In this document: positions 35,141 through 44,337 of the stretch, in pieces | Numbering within the stretch: position 1 is the stretch's first letter | How the letters are laid out: every line of letters starts with the position of its first letter | DNA from: Acidisoma sp965199065 | Lineage (GTDB): Bacteria; Pseudomonadota; Alphaproteobacteria; Acetobacterales; Acetobacteraceae | Length of the DNA: 64,000 bases | Assembly (NCBI RefSeq): GCF_965199065.1 | Contig: NZ_CBDAQN010000003.1 | Span: 1,984,001-2,048,000, forward strand | Reading direction: 5' to 3' | The notes under the pieces: generated by a model | Databases searched by the model: none | Told to the model about the DNA's origin: nothing | Seen by the model: only the letters and a program-made list of their open reading frames with translations | Made by a program: the position numbers and the translations under genes

Positions 35141-36551
35141 CACACCAGCTCCCGGATGTCGGTGAGGCGCCCGGTCACGGCGGCGGCGGCGGCCATGGCG
35201 GGCGAGACGAGATGCGTGCGGCCGCCCTGGCCTTGCCGCCCCTCGAAGTTGCGGTTGGAGGTGCTGGCGCAGCGCTGGCCGGGCATCAGCTTGTCCGGGT
35301 TCATGGCCAGACACATGGAGCAGCCGGGCTCGCGCCACTCGAAGCCGGCGTCGAGGAAGATCTGCGCCAACCCTTCCGCCTCGGCCTGCAGCTTGACGAG
35401 ACCGGAGCCGGGCACGATGAGCGCGCGGACGTTGTCGGCGACGCGCCGTCCCCGGGCGACGGCGGCGGCAGCGCGGAGATCCTCGATGCGCGCGTTGGTG
35501 CAGCTGCCGACAAAGACGACATCGACGGGGATGTCGGTCAGCTTGGTCCCGGCGGTCAGGCCCATATAGTCGAGCATCCGCTGCATCTGGCCGCGCGCGG
35601 CTTCGTCGGCGACATCGGCGGGATCGGGGACCGAACCGGTGATGGGCAGCACCGCCTCGGGGCTCGTGCCCCAGGTCACCATCGGCGCGATCTCGGAGCC
35701 GTCGATGCGGACCACGGTGTCGTAATGCGCGCCAGGGTCGGAGGGGAGCGTCTTCCAGTAGGCGACGGCGCGGTCGAAATCCTCGCCTTTCGGCGCATAG
35801 GGGCGGCCCTCGATGTAGGCGAACGTCGTTTCGTCGGGAGCGATCAGGCCCGCGCGTGCGCCGCCCTCGATCGACATGTTGCAGACGGTCAGGCGCCCCG
35901 CCATGTCGAGCGCCCGGATCACGGAGCCCGCATATTCGATGACGTGGCCGTTGCCGCCCGCGGTGCCGATGCGGCCGATGATTGCGAGCACCACGTCCTT
36001 CGCCGTGCAGCCCGGCGGCAGCGTGCCGTTGACCTCGACCAGCATGTTCTTGGCCGGCTTCTGCAGCAGCGTCTGCGTCGCCAGCACATGCTCGACCTCG
36101 GAGGTGCCGATGCCGAAGGCCAGCGCGCCCATCGCGCCGTGGGTGGAGGTGTGGCTATCGCCACAGACGATCGTCATGCCGGGCAGGCTGATGCCCTGCT
36201 CCGGGCCGATGATATGGACGATGCCCTGGCGCGCATCGAGCACCGGGAAGAAGGGCACGCCGAACTCGGCGACGTTCTCCTCCAGCGTCTCGACCTGAAG
36301 GCGGCTTTCCGGCTCCTTGATGCCGTTGCGGCGGTCGCTGGTCGGAACGTTGTGGTCGACGACGGCGATGGTCGCCTGGGCGCACGCACGCGGCGGCCAG
36401 AGGCGCGCAGACCCTCGAAAGCCTGCGGGCTGGTCACCTCATGGACGAGGTGGCGGTCGATGTAGAGGAGGCAGGTCTCATCCTCGAGCCGCTCGACGAC
36501 ATGATCGTCCCAGATCTTGTCGAACAGCGTGCGCGCGCGGATGGCAGACAT
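35140..36551 (-). pseudogene. leuC: 3-isopropylmalate dehydratase large subunit, frameshifted
   Basis: LeuC is the aconitase-family Fe-S subunit that isomerises 2-isopropylmalate. Here the reading frame is broken. The first 58 residues (MSAIRARTLFDKIWDDHVVE to GRRVRAP) lie in one frame down to about 36378. The rest (QATIAVVDHNVPTSD onward, then 372 codons from the GTG at 36258) lies in another. One base is missing in a G-run (plus strand CCTGGGCGC at about 36375-36383; one more G restores the frame). Joined, the protein would have about 470 residues, the normal length. The Fe-S cysteines (SCTNARI, CSMC) are intact. Either a sequencing error in a homopolymer or a real mutation causing leucine need. 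Confidence 0.85.
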
Positions 36552-36674
36552 CATGGCTCTCCCAGAGAACGGTTCCAAGATCGGTCCCGGCTGAGGGGAA
36601 CGGCTGCGCCACACGGCACAGCCGGACCAAGATGGGTGAGTGCGCCGTTATCCGCCAGGACCTTCAAGTCAAAC

Positions 36675-36699
36675 CCGGCCTACCGAAACGGCAGGCCGG
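36675..36699 (-). terminator. Intrinsic-like terminator after rplS
   Basis: Read leftward, an 11-base near-perfect stem (CCGGCCTGCCG, loop TTT, CGGTAGGCCGG) begins nine bases past the rplS stop and is followed by GGGTTTGACTT. The stem is strong and the T-run short. Position suggests it ends the ffh-rpsP-rimM-trmD-rplS transcript before leuC. Confidence 0.5.
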
Positions 36700-36707
36700 T
36701 GAAGTTC

Positions 36708-37145
36708 TCAGTTCGCTTCGGCGCCGGCCTCTTCCGAGGGGGCCGTAGCAGGAGCCGGCTGGCCTTTGGTCTCGACCGCCGTCAGGTCGCGCGGGCGCTC
36801 GGCGATACGGGCCGACTTGCCGCTGCGATCGCGCAGATAATAGAGCTTCGCGCGCCGCACCTTGCCACGGCGAACGACGAGGATTTCGGCGATGCTCGGC
36901 GCGTAGAGCGGGAACACGCGCTCGACGCCCTCGCCATAGCTGATCTTGCGGACGGTGAAGTTGCTGTTCAGGCCCTTGTTCGAACGCGCGATGCAAACGC
37001 CCTCGAAGGCCTGGGTCCGGGTGCGCTCACCCTCCACCACACGGACGGAGACGCGCAGCGTGTCGCCAGCCTCGAACTCCGGGACCGCTCGATTGGCGAC
37101 GAGACGAGCGACCTGCTCGGCCTCGATGGTTTGCATAAGGTTCAT
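36708..37145 (-). CDS. rplS: Large subunit ribosomal protein bL19
   Basis: This bL19 of 145 residues has the characteristic segments EFEAGDTLRVSVRVVEG, RTQAFEGVCIARSN, SYGEGVERVFPLYAPSI and KVRRAKLYYLRDR. A C-terminal extension of about 25 residues rich in Ala, Pro and Glu is common in alphaproteobacteria. The start is the ATG at 37145 (MNLMQTIE); the longer open frame upstream is not supported. It follows trmD with 25 bases between them. Confidence 0.95.
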   Translation of the reverse strand: MNLMQTIEAEQVARLVANRAVPEFEAGDTLRVSVRVVEGERTRTQAFEGVCIARSNKGLNSNFTVRKISYGEGVERVFPLYAPSIAEILVVRRGKVRRAKLYYLRDRSGKSARIAERPRDLTAVETKGQPAPATAPSEEAGAEAN

Positions 37146-37170
37146 GGGAAATCCTCTCGTGAAGCGGCTT

Positions 37171-37932
37171 TTACGGTTCGGCCGAAGACGTTGCAACAGA
37201 TCCGCGCGGATCGCCGGGCGTGCTACGCCCAGCCATGCGTGCGGAGAGATGGGTGGCCCAGAGGTCCGGGCGACGCAGACGCGTGGCATCCTCGGCCTGT
37301 GCCTGACGCCAGGCGCGAATGGCGGCATGATCGCCGGAGAGCAGGACCGGCGGCACGGTGCGGCCCTGCCACTCGGCCGGGCGCGTGTAATGGGGATATT
37401 CGAGCAGCCCGTCGGCGAAGCTCTCCTCGCTGGCGGAGTCCACCCCGCCCATCACGCCGGGGAGCAGCCGCAGGCAGGCGTCCAGCAGCACCAGCGCCGC
37501 GGGCTCTCCGCCTGAGAGCACGTAATCGCCGACACTGATCTCCTCGGCGCCGCTGGCATCGATCAGGCGCTGATCCAGTCCCTCGTAGCGACCGCAGAGC
37601 AGGACGAGGCCCGGCCCGGCGGCCCAGCGGGCGGCGTCCGCCTGGGTCAGCAGTTTGCCGCGCGGCGTCAGATATATAAGTGGCCGGGTATCCTCGGGCG
37701 CGCGTGCGGCAGCCAAGGCCGTGGCAATCACATCGGGGCGCATCACCATGCCGGCGCCGCCGCCGAACGGCGTGTCGTCGACGTTGCGGTGGCGGCCAAG
37801 GCCGTGGTCGCGGATGTCATGCGTGTCGAGGCGCCAGAGCCCGTCTTCCAGCGCCCGCCCGGCGAGCGACGCGCCAAGCGGGCCCGGGAACATGCCGGGA
37901 AACAAGGTGAGGATGGTGGCGTGCCAGGTCAT
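37171..37932 (-). CDS. trmD: tRNA (guanine-37-N1)-methyltransferase
   Basis: This 253-residue SPOUT-class methyltransferase methylates G37 of tRNAs with CNN and GGN-type anticodon contexts, using SAM and preventing +1 frameshifting. Motifs are the N-terminal WHATILTLFPGMFPG, DDTPFGGGAGMVM, the trefoil-knot region LLCGRYEGLDQR and ISVGDYVLSGGEPAAL. The start overlaps the rimM stop by four bases. The gene order rpsP-rimM-trmD-rplS is the widespread bacterial one. Confidence 0.95.
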   Translation of the reverse strand: MTWHATILTLFPGMFPGPLGASLAGRALEDGLWRLDTHDIRDHGLGRHRNVDDTPFGGGAGMVMRPDVIATALAAARAPEDTRPLIYLTPRGKLLTQADAARWAAGPGLVLLCGRYEGLDQRLIDASGAEEISVGDYVLSGGEPAALVLLDACLRLLPGVMGGVDSASEESFADGLLEYPHYTRPAEWQGRTVPPVLLSGDHAAIRAWRQAQAEDATRLRRPDLWATHLSARMAGRSTPGDPRGSVATSSAEP

Positions 37933-38486
37933 GGCCGCGCCTCCATGCCTTCTACACCCGCCTGTGGTTCGCCGTCCGTCGTCTCCGGCGGGTCGACCAC
38001 GATCCGGCCGCCGGCCACGTCCACCACGGGCACCGCGCGAGCGGTGAATGGCAGTATCAGCGCCGGTCCGGCTCGCTCCAAGGCGATCTCAAGGCTCGTC
38101 CCGGCCCCGTAGTCATGCACGATGGCGACATGCCCAAGCACCTCGCCCGCCGCGTTTTCCGCCCGCAGCCCGATGAGGTCCGTGAGGTAGTATTCATCCT
38201 CCTCGGCGGCGGGCAGCGCGGCGCGCGGCACATAGAGGCGGGTGTTCGTCAGCGCCTCGGCGGCGGTGCGGTCGGCTAGCGGCACGTCGCGACCGCCGAT
38301 GCGCTCGGCGATCCGGGCGATGCCCTCGCTCTGCCAGTGCAGCGTGAATTTCCGGCCGCGCTCGTCCTCCAGCACCCCATACTCGGCGAGGGCTTCGGGA
38401 TCGGCCGTGAAACTCTGGACGTGGACCAGCCCCCGCACGCCGTGCGGCCGGCCGATCACGCCCATCAGGATGCGCTCGTCGGGCAA
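37929..38486 (-). CDS. rimM: 16S rRNA maturation factor RimM
   Basis: RimM, 185 residues, helps assemble the 30S head by binding ribosomal protein uS19. The N-terminal barrel begins MGVIGRPHGVRGLVHVQSFT, and the C-terminal PRC-barrel has EYYLTDLIGLRAEN. The length is normal for alphaproteobacteria. It lies 12 bases after rpsP and overlaps trmD. Confidence 0.95.
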   Translation of the reverse strand: MPDERILMGVIGRPHGVRGLVHVQSFTADPEALAEYGVLEDERGRKFTLHWQSEGIARIAERIGGRDVPLADRTAAEALTNTRLYVPRAALPAAEEDEYYLTDLIGLRAENAAGEVLGHVAIVHDYGAGTSLEIALERAGPALILPFTARAVPVVDVAGGRIVVDPPETTDGEPQAGVEGMEARP

Positions 38487-38498
38487 GTGTCAGCTGCT

Positions 38499-38840
38499 TC
38501 AGGCGGTGGCGGTCGCATTGGCTTTGGCGCGCTCCTGCGCCTTCTTCTTCGGCAGGGACTGCACGGGCTGCTCGCGATAGGCGGGCATCGGCGCCAGACC
38601 GGCATGGCCGAGGAAGCGGGCGACGCGGTCGGTCGCCACCGCGCCATGGTTCAGCCAATGGGTGATGCGCTCGTTCTCGAGGCGGATGCGGTCGGCATGT
38701 TCCTGCGGCAGCATCGGGTTGTAGCTGCCGACCTTCTCGATGAAACGGCCGTCGCGGGGGCTGCGGCTGTCCGCGATCACGATGTGGTAGAACGGGCGCT
38801 TGTGGGCGCCGGCGCGGGCAAGCCTGATCTTCAAAGACAT
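38499..38840 (-). CDS. rpsP: Small subunit ribosomal protein bS16
   Basis: bS16 of 113 residues: the N-terminus MSLKIRLARAGAHKRPFYHI is the family signature, followed by DSRSPRDGRFIEKVGSYNP and the ITHWLNHGAVATDRVARFL helix. A C-terminal basic and Ala-rich tail is present. It lies 36 bases after ffh and heads the ribosomal group. Confidence 0.95.
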   Translation of the reverse strand: MSLKIRLARAGAHKRPFYHIVIADSRSPRDGRFIEKVGSYNPMLPQEHADRIRLENERITHWLNHGAVATDRVARFLGHAGLAPMPAYREQPVQSLPKKKAQERAKANATATA

Positions 38841-38876
38841 GGTCTGCTGGTCTCCGTCGTGTCTGTTGGAAATACG

Positions 38877-40286
38877 TTAAAAGGGCCGCCGGCCGCCGGG
38901 TCCGCCCGGTCTGCCGCCGCCGCCGGGGCCGCCCATCTGGCCCATCAGCGAGGCGAGGCCGCCACGCATCATGCCCTTCTGGCCCATCTTGTTCATGCGC
39001 TTCATCATCGTGGTCATCTGGTCGAACTGCTTGAGCAGCTGATTGACCTCTTGCACCGTGACGCCCGATCCGGAGGCAATGCGCTTCTTGCGGCTCGCCT
39101 TGATGATGTCGGGGTCGCGCCGCTCCTTCACCGTCATCGAGCCGATGATGGCCGCCTGACGCTTGAGCACCGTGTTGTCGAGGTTCGCGCCTGCCAGCTG
39201 GTCCTTGATCTTCCCCATGCCCGGCAGCATGCCCATGATCCCCGACAGGCTGCCCATCTTGGTGATCTGGCGAAGCTGCGAGGCATAGTCCTCGAGGTCG
39301 AACTTACCCTTGGCCATCTTGGCCGCGAGCTTCTCGGCGTCCTCGCGGTCGATCGTCTCGGAGGCGCGCTCGACGAGGCCGACGATGTCGCCCATGCCGA
39401 GGATGCGGCCGGCGACCCGCTCCGGATGAAAGGGCTCCAGCGCGTCCAGCTTCTCGCCCGAGCCGGTGAGCTTGATGGGCGCCCCGGTGATGAAGCGCAT
39501 CGAGAGTGCGGCGCCCCCGCGCGCATCGCCATCCATGCGGGTCATGACGATGCCGGTCACGCCGAGCGCGTCGTTGAAGGCGCGGGCGGTGTTCACCGCG
39601 TCCTGGCCGGTCATCGCGTCGACGACGAGCAGCGTCTCGGCGGGGTTGGTCGCGTCGCGGATTTCGCGGACCTCGTCCATGAGGACTTCGTCGATCGAGA
39701 GGCGGCCGGCGGTATCGAGGATGACGATGTCGAAGCCTTCGCGCCGTCCGGTTTCCATGGCGCGATGCGCGATCTGCACCGGCGTCTGGCCCTGGACGAT
39801 GGGCAGGCTGCTGACGCCCGCGCGTTCCGCGAGTTGGGCGAGCTGCAACTGCGCCGCCGGGCGCTGTGTATCGAGGCTGGCGAGCAGGATGCGGCGGCGT
39901 TCCTTCGTCCGCAGCATGAGGCCGATCTTGCCGGCGGTGGTGGTCTTGCCGGAGCCCTGGAGCCCGACCATGAGGATGGGAACAGGGGCGGGAACGTTGA
40001 GGTTGAGCGGAACGGCACCTTCGCCGCCGAGGCTCTCGATGAGCACGTCGTTGACGATCTTGACGACCTGCTGGCCGGGCGCGACGGAGCGCGTCACCTC
40101 CGCGCCCACGGCGCGGTCGCGGACCTTGGTGACGAACTCCTTCACCACCGGCAGCGCGACGTCGGCCTCCAGCAATGCCAGCCGCACTTCGCGCATGGCT
40201 TCCAGCACTTCGGTCTCGGTCAGCGCTCCGCGGCCACGGAGGCGATCGAAGGTCGAGGAGAGGCGGTTGGAGAGGCTTTCGAACAT
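38877..40286 (-). CDS. ffh: Signal recognition particle protein Ffh
   Basis: Ffh, 469 residues, is the SRP54-type GTPase that targets nascent membrane proteins. The four-helix N domain leads to the G domain, with P-loop GLQGSGKTTTAGKIG, DTAGRL and TRMDGDARGGAALS. The M domain binds 4.5S RNA and signal peptides (PDIIKASRKKRIASGSGV, then a Met-rich QMTTMMKRMNKMGQKGMM). The tail is Gly/Pro-rich. ATG at 40286 (MFESLSNRL) is the standard start; 13 extra in-frame codons upstream are not used. Confidence 0.95.
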   Translation of the reverse strand: MFESLSNRLSSTFDRLRGRGALTETEVLEAMREVRLALLEADVALPVVKEFVTKVRDRAVGAEVTRSVAPGQQVVKIVNDVLIESLGGEGAVPLNLNVPAPVPILMVGLQGSGKTTTAGKIGLMLRTKERRRILLASLDTQRPAAQLQLAQLAERAGVSSLPIVQGQTPVQIAHRAMETGRREGFDIVILDTAGRLSIDEVLMDEVREIRDATNPAETLLVVDAMTGQDAVNTARAFNDALGVTGIVMTRMDGDARGGAALSMRFITGAPIKLTGSGEKLDALEPFHPERVAGRILGMGDIVGLVERASETIDREDAEKLAAKMAKGKFDLEDYASQLRQITKMGSLSGIMGMLPGMGKIKDQLAGANLDNTVLKRQAAIIGSMTVKERRDPDIIKASRKKRIASGSGVTVQEVNQLLKQFDQMTTMMKRMNKMGQKGMMRGGLASLMGQMGGPGGGGRPGGPGGRRPF

Positions 40287-40422
40287 CCGGGCTTCCAAAA
40301 CGATATCGCGCCGCTGCGCGAACACTCGCGGAGCGACGGATCAGAGGAGGCGGCTTCTGCGCCGAGGGTTGTCGGGAGTCAAGAAGGTTCGCCCGCGAAC
40401 GCAGGTCCGCGGGCGCCGGAGC

Positions 40423-41370
40423 TTACGCGCTTGCGGAGTCCAGCTCCGCGAGCTGCGCATGCGACAGGCTCAACGAGCATGCCTTCACCAGATCGTCCAT
40501 CTGCTCCATCCGCGAGGCGCTCGCGATGGGCGCCGTGATCGAGGGCCGTGCGATCAGCCAAGCCAGCGCCACCTGAGCGGGTGTCGTTCGCGTCTCCGCC
40601 GCCACGGTATCCAGCGCCGCCAGCACCTTGGGGCCCCGGCCGGTCAGATACTTCGCCACGCCCTGGCCGCGCTGCGCGCTCTTGCCGAGATCGGCCTCGG
40701 ACCGGTACTTGCCGCTGAGAAACCCCGCCGCCAGCGAGAAGTAGGGGATCACGCCCAGCTTTTCCGAAACACAGACGGCCTCCAGCCCATCCTCGAACAG
40801 CGGCCGCTCCACCAGGTTGTAGTGCGGCTGCAGCGAAACGTAGCGGGGCAGGCCATGCGCGTCGCTCACGGCCAAAGCCTCCTTCAGGCGCGGCGCCGTG
40901 TAGTTGGAAGCGCCGATCGCCCGCACCTTGCCAGCCTTGATGAGGTCGGCATAAGCGCCGAGCGTCTCCTCCAGCGGCGTCTTCTCGTCATCCTTGTGGG
41001 ACTGGTAGAGGTCGATCACGTCCGTCTGCAGCCGCTTCAGCGAGTGATCAACCGAGGTCTTGATCCAGGCGGCGGAGAGCCCGCCGCCCTCGGGCATGTC
41101 CATGCCGACCTTGGTCATGATGACGACCTTGTCCCGGCCGCCGCGGGAGGCCAGCCACTCGCCGATGACCGTTTCAGACTCGCCGCCCTGATGGCCGGGC
41201 GCCCACCTCGAATACACATCGGCGGTGTCGATGGCGGTGAGTCCGGCCTCGACCAGCGCGTCGAGCAGCTTGAAAGAGGTCGCCTTGTCGGCTGACCAGT
41301 CGAAGACGTTGCCGCCGAAAACGAGCGGCGGGACGACGATCTCGGATAGGCCGAGCTGTCTCTGTTCCAT
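40423..41370 (-). CDS. Aldo/keto reductase
   Basis: This 315-residue TIM-barrel oxidoreductase is close to the AKR11/AKR12-like group. Catalytic residues are visible: Asp and Tyr in AIDTADVYSRW, Lys in VVIMTKVGMD, and His in LYQSHKDDEKTP. NADPH-binding segments are near the C-terminus (LIARPSITAPIASASR). It would reduce small aldehydes or sugar carbonyls in the cytoplasm. The ATG at 41370 gives the usual start (MEQRQLGLSEIVVPPL). It is a single gene, divergent from the hydrolase cluster. Confidence 0.85.
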   Translation of the reverse strand: MEQRQLGLSEIVVPPLVFGGNVFDWSADKATSFKLLDALVEAGLTAIDTADVYSRWAPGHQGGESETVIGEWLASRGGRDKVVIMTKVGMDMPEGGGLSAAWIKTSVDHSLKRLQTDVIDLYQSHKDDEKTPLEETLGAYADLIKAGKVRAIGASNYTAPRLKEALAVSDAHGLPRYVSLQPHYNLVERPLFEDGLEAVCVSEKLGVIPYFSLAAGFLSGKYRSEADLGKSAQRGQGVAKYLTGRGPKVLAALDTVAAETRTTPAQVALAWLIARPSITAPIASASRMEQMDDLVKACSLSLSHAQLAELDSASA

Positions 41371-41555
41371 GGATCGCGCGACCTTTCGAGAATTGCTGTT
41401 CGGCAGATGGCGTCGAACTTCGTCTTTTGCAGCGGGCTGGGACAACCGGCCGCGACCGTCTTTTCGAAGATACCCGACTTGCCAGAGCCTAGCAGCTTGT
41501 GGAACAGGTCTTGCACCAATCGTGGTCTTAGGCGTCGCGGATGAATAGAGGGCTC

Positions 41556-42440
41556 ATGGCTTGTACCGAAGGCTACGTCGAGGGCGCGTTCGGCCGCACC
41601 TGGTACAAGATTACCGGTGATGTGACCGCCGCCAAGCCTCCTCTTGTCGTGCTGCATGGCGGGCCCGGTTGCACCCACGACTACGTCGATAGCTTCAAGG
41701 ACCTCGCGGCAACAGGCCGCGCCGTCATCCACTATGACCAGATCGGCAATGGCCGCTCCACCCATCTGCGGGACAAGGGCGCCGAGTTCTGGACCGTGTC
41801 GCTGTTCCTCGACGAACTCGACCGGCTTCTGAACCACCTCGGTATCGCCGGGCGCTACGACATCGTCGGCCAGTCATGGGGCGGCATGCTCGCCGCCGAA
41901 CATGCCGTGCGCCAGCCCGCCGGATTGCGCCGCCTCGTCATCGCCGACTCGCCGGCTTCGTTCAAAACCTGGGTCGCGGAAGCGAACCGACTGCGCCGCG
42001 ATCTGCCGCCCGACATCCAGGAGGTTTTGCAGCGTCACGAAGACGCAGGTACCTTCGACCAGGAATACTTCGATGCGGCGAAGGTCTACGAGCGGCGTCA
42101 TGTCTGCCGGCTGGTGCCGAAACCGGACGAGGTTCTGCGGACGGATCAGGCCATGATCGACGACCCGACCGTCTATCGGACGATGAACGGCCCGACCGAG
42201 TTCCATGTCATCGGCACGATGAAGGACTGGACGATCGAGAGCCGGCTGCACGCCATTACTGTTCCGACGCTGCTCGTTTCCGGCCATTTCGATGAGGCGA
42301 CGCCGCTCTGCGTGCAGCCCTACGCCGATCATATCCCAGATGTGCGCTGGAAAATCTTCGAGCAATCCAGCCACATGCCGCATGTCGAGGAAAAGGAGGC
42401 GTGCCTCGCAGCCGTCGCCGAATTTCTCGATGCCGGCTGA
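41556..42440 (+). CDS. Proline-iminopeptidase-like hydrolase (peptidase S33 family)
   Basis: This alpha/beta hydrolase has about 294 residues, with the oxyanion motif LHGGPGCTHDYVD, nucleophile elbow IVGQSWGGMLAA (Ser), a late Asp in SGHFDEATP and His in SSHMPHVEE. HGGPG and GQSWGG together define the proline iminopeptidase/L-amino-acid amidase group, which removes N-terminal Pro or cleaves amino-acid amides. ATG at 41556 is preferred because AGAGGG precedes it; an ATG lies five codons earlier. It opens the peptide-transport cluster, 42 bases before the first binding-protein gene, suggesting it processes the imported compound. Confidence 0.85.
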   Translation: MACTEGYVEGAFGRTWYKITGDVTAAKPPLVVLHGGPGCTHDYVDSFKDLAATGRAVIHYDQIGNGRSTHLRDKGAEFWTVSLFLDELDRLLNHLGIAGRYDIVGQSWGGMLAAEHAVRQPAGLRRLVIADSPASFKTWVAEANRLRRDLPPDIQEVLQRHEDAGTFDQEYFDAAKVYERRHVCRLVPKPDEVLRTDQAMIDDPTVYRTMNGPTEFHVIGTMKDWTIESRLHAITVPTLLVSGHFDEATPLCVQPYADHIPDVRWKIFEQSSHMPHVEEKEACLAAVAEFLDAG

Positions 42441-44156
42441 TTGCCAGTGAACCCTCGATTGAAGCTGACAGGAGAGACGACCATGACCCTGCGACGATGG
42501 CTCCAGACATCCGCCATGGCGCTGCTGGCCGCGACGGGTCTCGCAGCGTTCGGCACGCCTGGCACGGCTCAGGCGGCGGACCATACGGGCGGCACGCTCA
42601 AGCTGACCTCCGCGACCGCCACCGGCACGGATGACCCGGGCATCAACTATACTGTGCAGTTCTGGCAGGTCCTCTTCGTCACCAACGACGGCCTGCTGGC
42701 CTTCGACCACACTTCGGGCGCCGCCTCGAACACGATCGTGCCCGATCTTGCGACGGCGGTGCCGAAGCCCGAGGATGGGGGCAAGACCTACGTGTTCCAG
42801 CTGCGTCGCGGCATCAAGTTCTCGAATGGAAAGGAGGTGACGCCGGACGATGTCGTGGCAACCTTCCAGCGCCTGTTCAAGATCAGCAGCCCGAACGCCG
42901 CTTCCTGGTACAACGTGATCGTGGGCTCCGACGCATGCCTCAAGACGCCCGCGACATGCGCGCTGGCGGGCGGCGTGGTGGCGGACGACAAGGCCTATAC
43001 GGTCACCTTCCACCTTGCCCAGCCCGACGCCGAATTCTTCGACAAGCTGGCCGTGCCCTTCGCCGACATTCTTCCGGCCGACACCCCGGCCAAGGACCTT
43101 GGCACCGTGCCGGCCCCGGCCACCGGCCCCTACATGATCACCAGCTACGATCCGCAGAAGGACATGATCCTGAAGCGAAACCCCGATTTCAAACAATGGA
43201 GTGCCGAGGCCCAGCCGGCCGGGCATGTCGACGAGATCGACTACAGCTTTGGCCTGACCCCCGAGGATGAGGTCTCGGCCGTCGAGAATGGCGAGCAGGA
43301 CTTCATGTTCGACAATCCGCCGACCGACCGCCTTGGCCAGATGAGCCAGCGATACGCGAAGCTGATCCATATCGAGCCGCTGTTCGCGATTTTCTATGCG
43401 CCGATGAACGTCAACATGGCGCCCTTCAACAACAAGGATGCGCGGCTCGCGGTGAACTACGCCTTCAACCGCCGCTCCGCGGTCAACATCTATGGTGGGC
43501 CGCGGCTGGCCGTGCCGAACTGCCAGGTGCTGCCGCCCGGCTTCCCCGGCTACAAGGCCTACTGCCCCTACACGAAAAACCCTGGCACGACCTGGACGGC
43601 GCCTGACATGGCCAAGGCGAAGGCGCTGATGGCGGCGTCCGGTCAGGCGGGTCAGAAGGTGACTGTCATCGCCAGCGACCGCAGCAGTCTGTCGCAGCTG
43701 GGCACCTACCTTACCAGCGTTCTCAACGGGCTCGGCTTCCAGGCGACGCTGAAGGTGATCTCGGGGAACATCCAGTTCACCTACATCCAGAACACCAAGA
43801 ACAACGTCCAGATCAGCGTGACCGACTGGTATCAGGACTATCCTGCCCCCTCTGACTTCATCAACGTGCTGCTGAGCTGCGGCTCCTTCCATCCGGGTTC
43901 CGACGCCTCGATCAACATCTCCGGCTTCTGCGACAAGAGCATCGACGCGCAGATCCAGAAAAATCTGGTGACCGCGGTCACCGATCCCGCAGCGGCGAAT
44001 GCCGAATGGGCGGTTCTCGACCATGAACTGACCGACCAGGCCCCCTGGGTCACCATGTTCACGCCAAAGCAGCTGGACTTCGTCTCGGCGCGGCTCGGGA
44101 ACTATGTGTACAGCGACCAGTTCCACATGATCTTCAGCAAGGTTTGGGTGCAGTAG
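42337..44156 (+). repeat. First copy of a tandem segmental duplication
   Basis: This segment holds the last about 100 bases of the hydrolase gene plus the first binding-protein gene. It is repeated in order at 44189-46008. The bases around GAGAGACGACCATGACC just before each binding-protein ATG are the same in both copies. Confidence 0.85.
42483..44156 (+). CDS. Peptide-type ABC transporter substrate-binding protein (copy 1)
   Basis: This 557-residue periplasmic family 5 (DppA/OppA-like) binding protein has an N-terminal Sec signal (basic MTLRRWLQ, hydrophobic run, cleavage after AQA) but no lipobox, so it is soluble in the periplasm. Family features are LTSATATGTDDPGINYT, the FQLRRGIKFSNG block, a WYQDYP segment and the late WVTMFTPKQ. 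GGAGAG precedes the ATG. The next gene encodes a close paralogue. Ligand unknown; family members bind di- and oligopeptides, nickel, opines or heme. Confidence 0.9.
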   Translation: MTLRRWLQTSAMALLAATGLAAFGTPGTAQAADHTGGTLKLTSATATGTDDPGINYTVQFWQVLFVTNDGLLAFDHTSGAASNTIVPDLATAVPKPEDGGKTYVFQLRRGIKFSNGKEVTPDDVVATFQRLFKISSPNAASWYNVIVGSDACLKTPATCALAGGVVADDKAYTVTFHLAQPDAEFFDKLAVPFADILPADTPAKDLGTVPAPATGPYMITSYDPQKDMILKRNPDFKQWSAEAQPAGHVDEIDYSFGLTPEDEVSAVENGEQDFMFDNPPTDRLGQMSQRYAKLIHIEPLFAIFYAPMNVNMAPFNNKDARLAVNYAFNRRSAVNIYGGPRLAVPNCQVLPPGFPGYKAYCPYTKNPGTTWTAPDMAKAKALMAASGQAGQKVTVIASDRSSLSQLGTYLTSVLNGLGFQATLKVISGNIQFTYIQNTKNNVQISVTDWYQDYPAPSDFINVLLSCGSFHPGSDASINISGFCDKSIDAQIQKNLVTAVTDPAAANAEWAVLDHELTDQAPWVTMFTPKQLDFVSARLGNYVYSDQFHMIFSKVWVQ

Positions 44157-44188
44157 GATTGAAACGCGATCCTCTGCGCGCCCGTTGC

Positions 44189-44290
44189 GTCCCGAATGTA
44201 CGCTGGAACATCTTCGAGCAATCCAGCCACATGCCGCATCTCGTGGAAAGGGGGCGTGCCTCGCGGCCGTCGCCGAATTTCTCGATGCGG
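44189..44290 (+). pseudogene. Relict of the 3' end of the hydrolase gene
   Basis: Between the two binding-protein genes lies a near-copy of the last about 100 bases of the hydrolase gene (compare ATCTTCGAGCAATCCAGCCA at 42354-42373). One base is lost in the CATCTCGTGGAAAGGG part, which shifts the frame, and the original stop codon is gone. It cannot make protein by itself and marks the junction of the duplication. Confidence 0.85.
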
Positions 44291-44337
44291 AGAGACCACG
44301 CCTGAAACCCGCGACCGAAAAGACCGGAGAGACGACC

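Noticed and set aside
34523..35338. A longer leuD start 66 codons upstream
   Set aside because: The extension lies in the shadow of leuC and is basic low-complexity sequence; the ATG overlapping the leuC stop is the standard start.
38337..41295. Long plus-strand frames opposite rimM, rpsP, ffh and the aldo/keto reductase
   Set aside because: These are GC-rich shadows of housekeeping genes, with no ribosome-binding site or family match.
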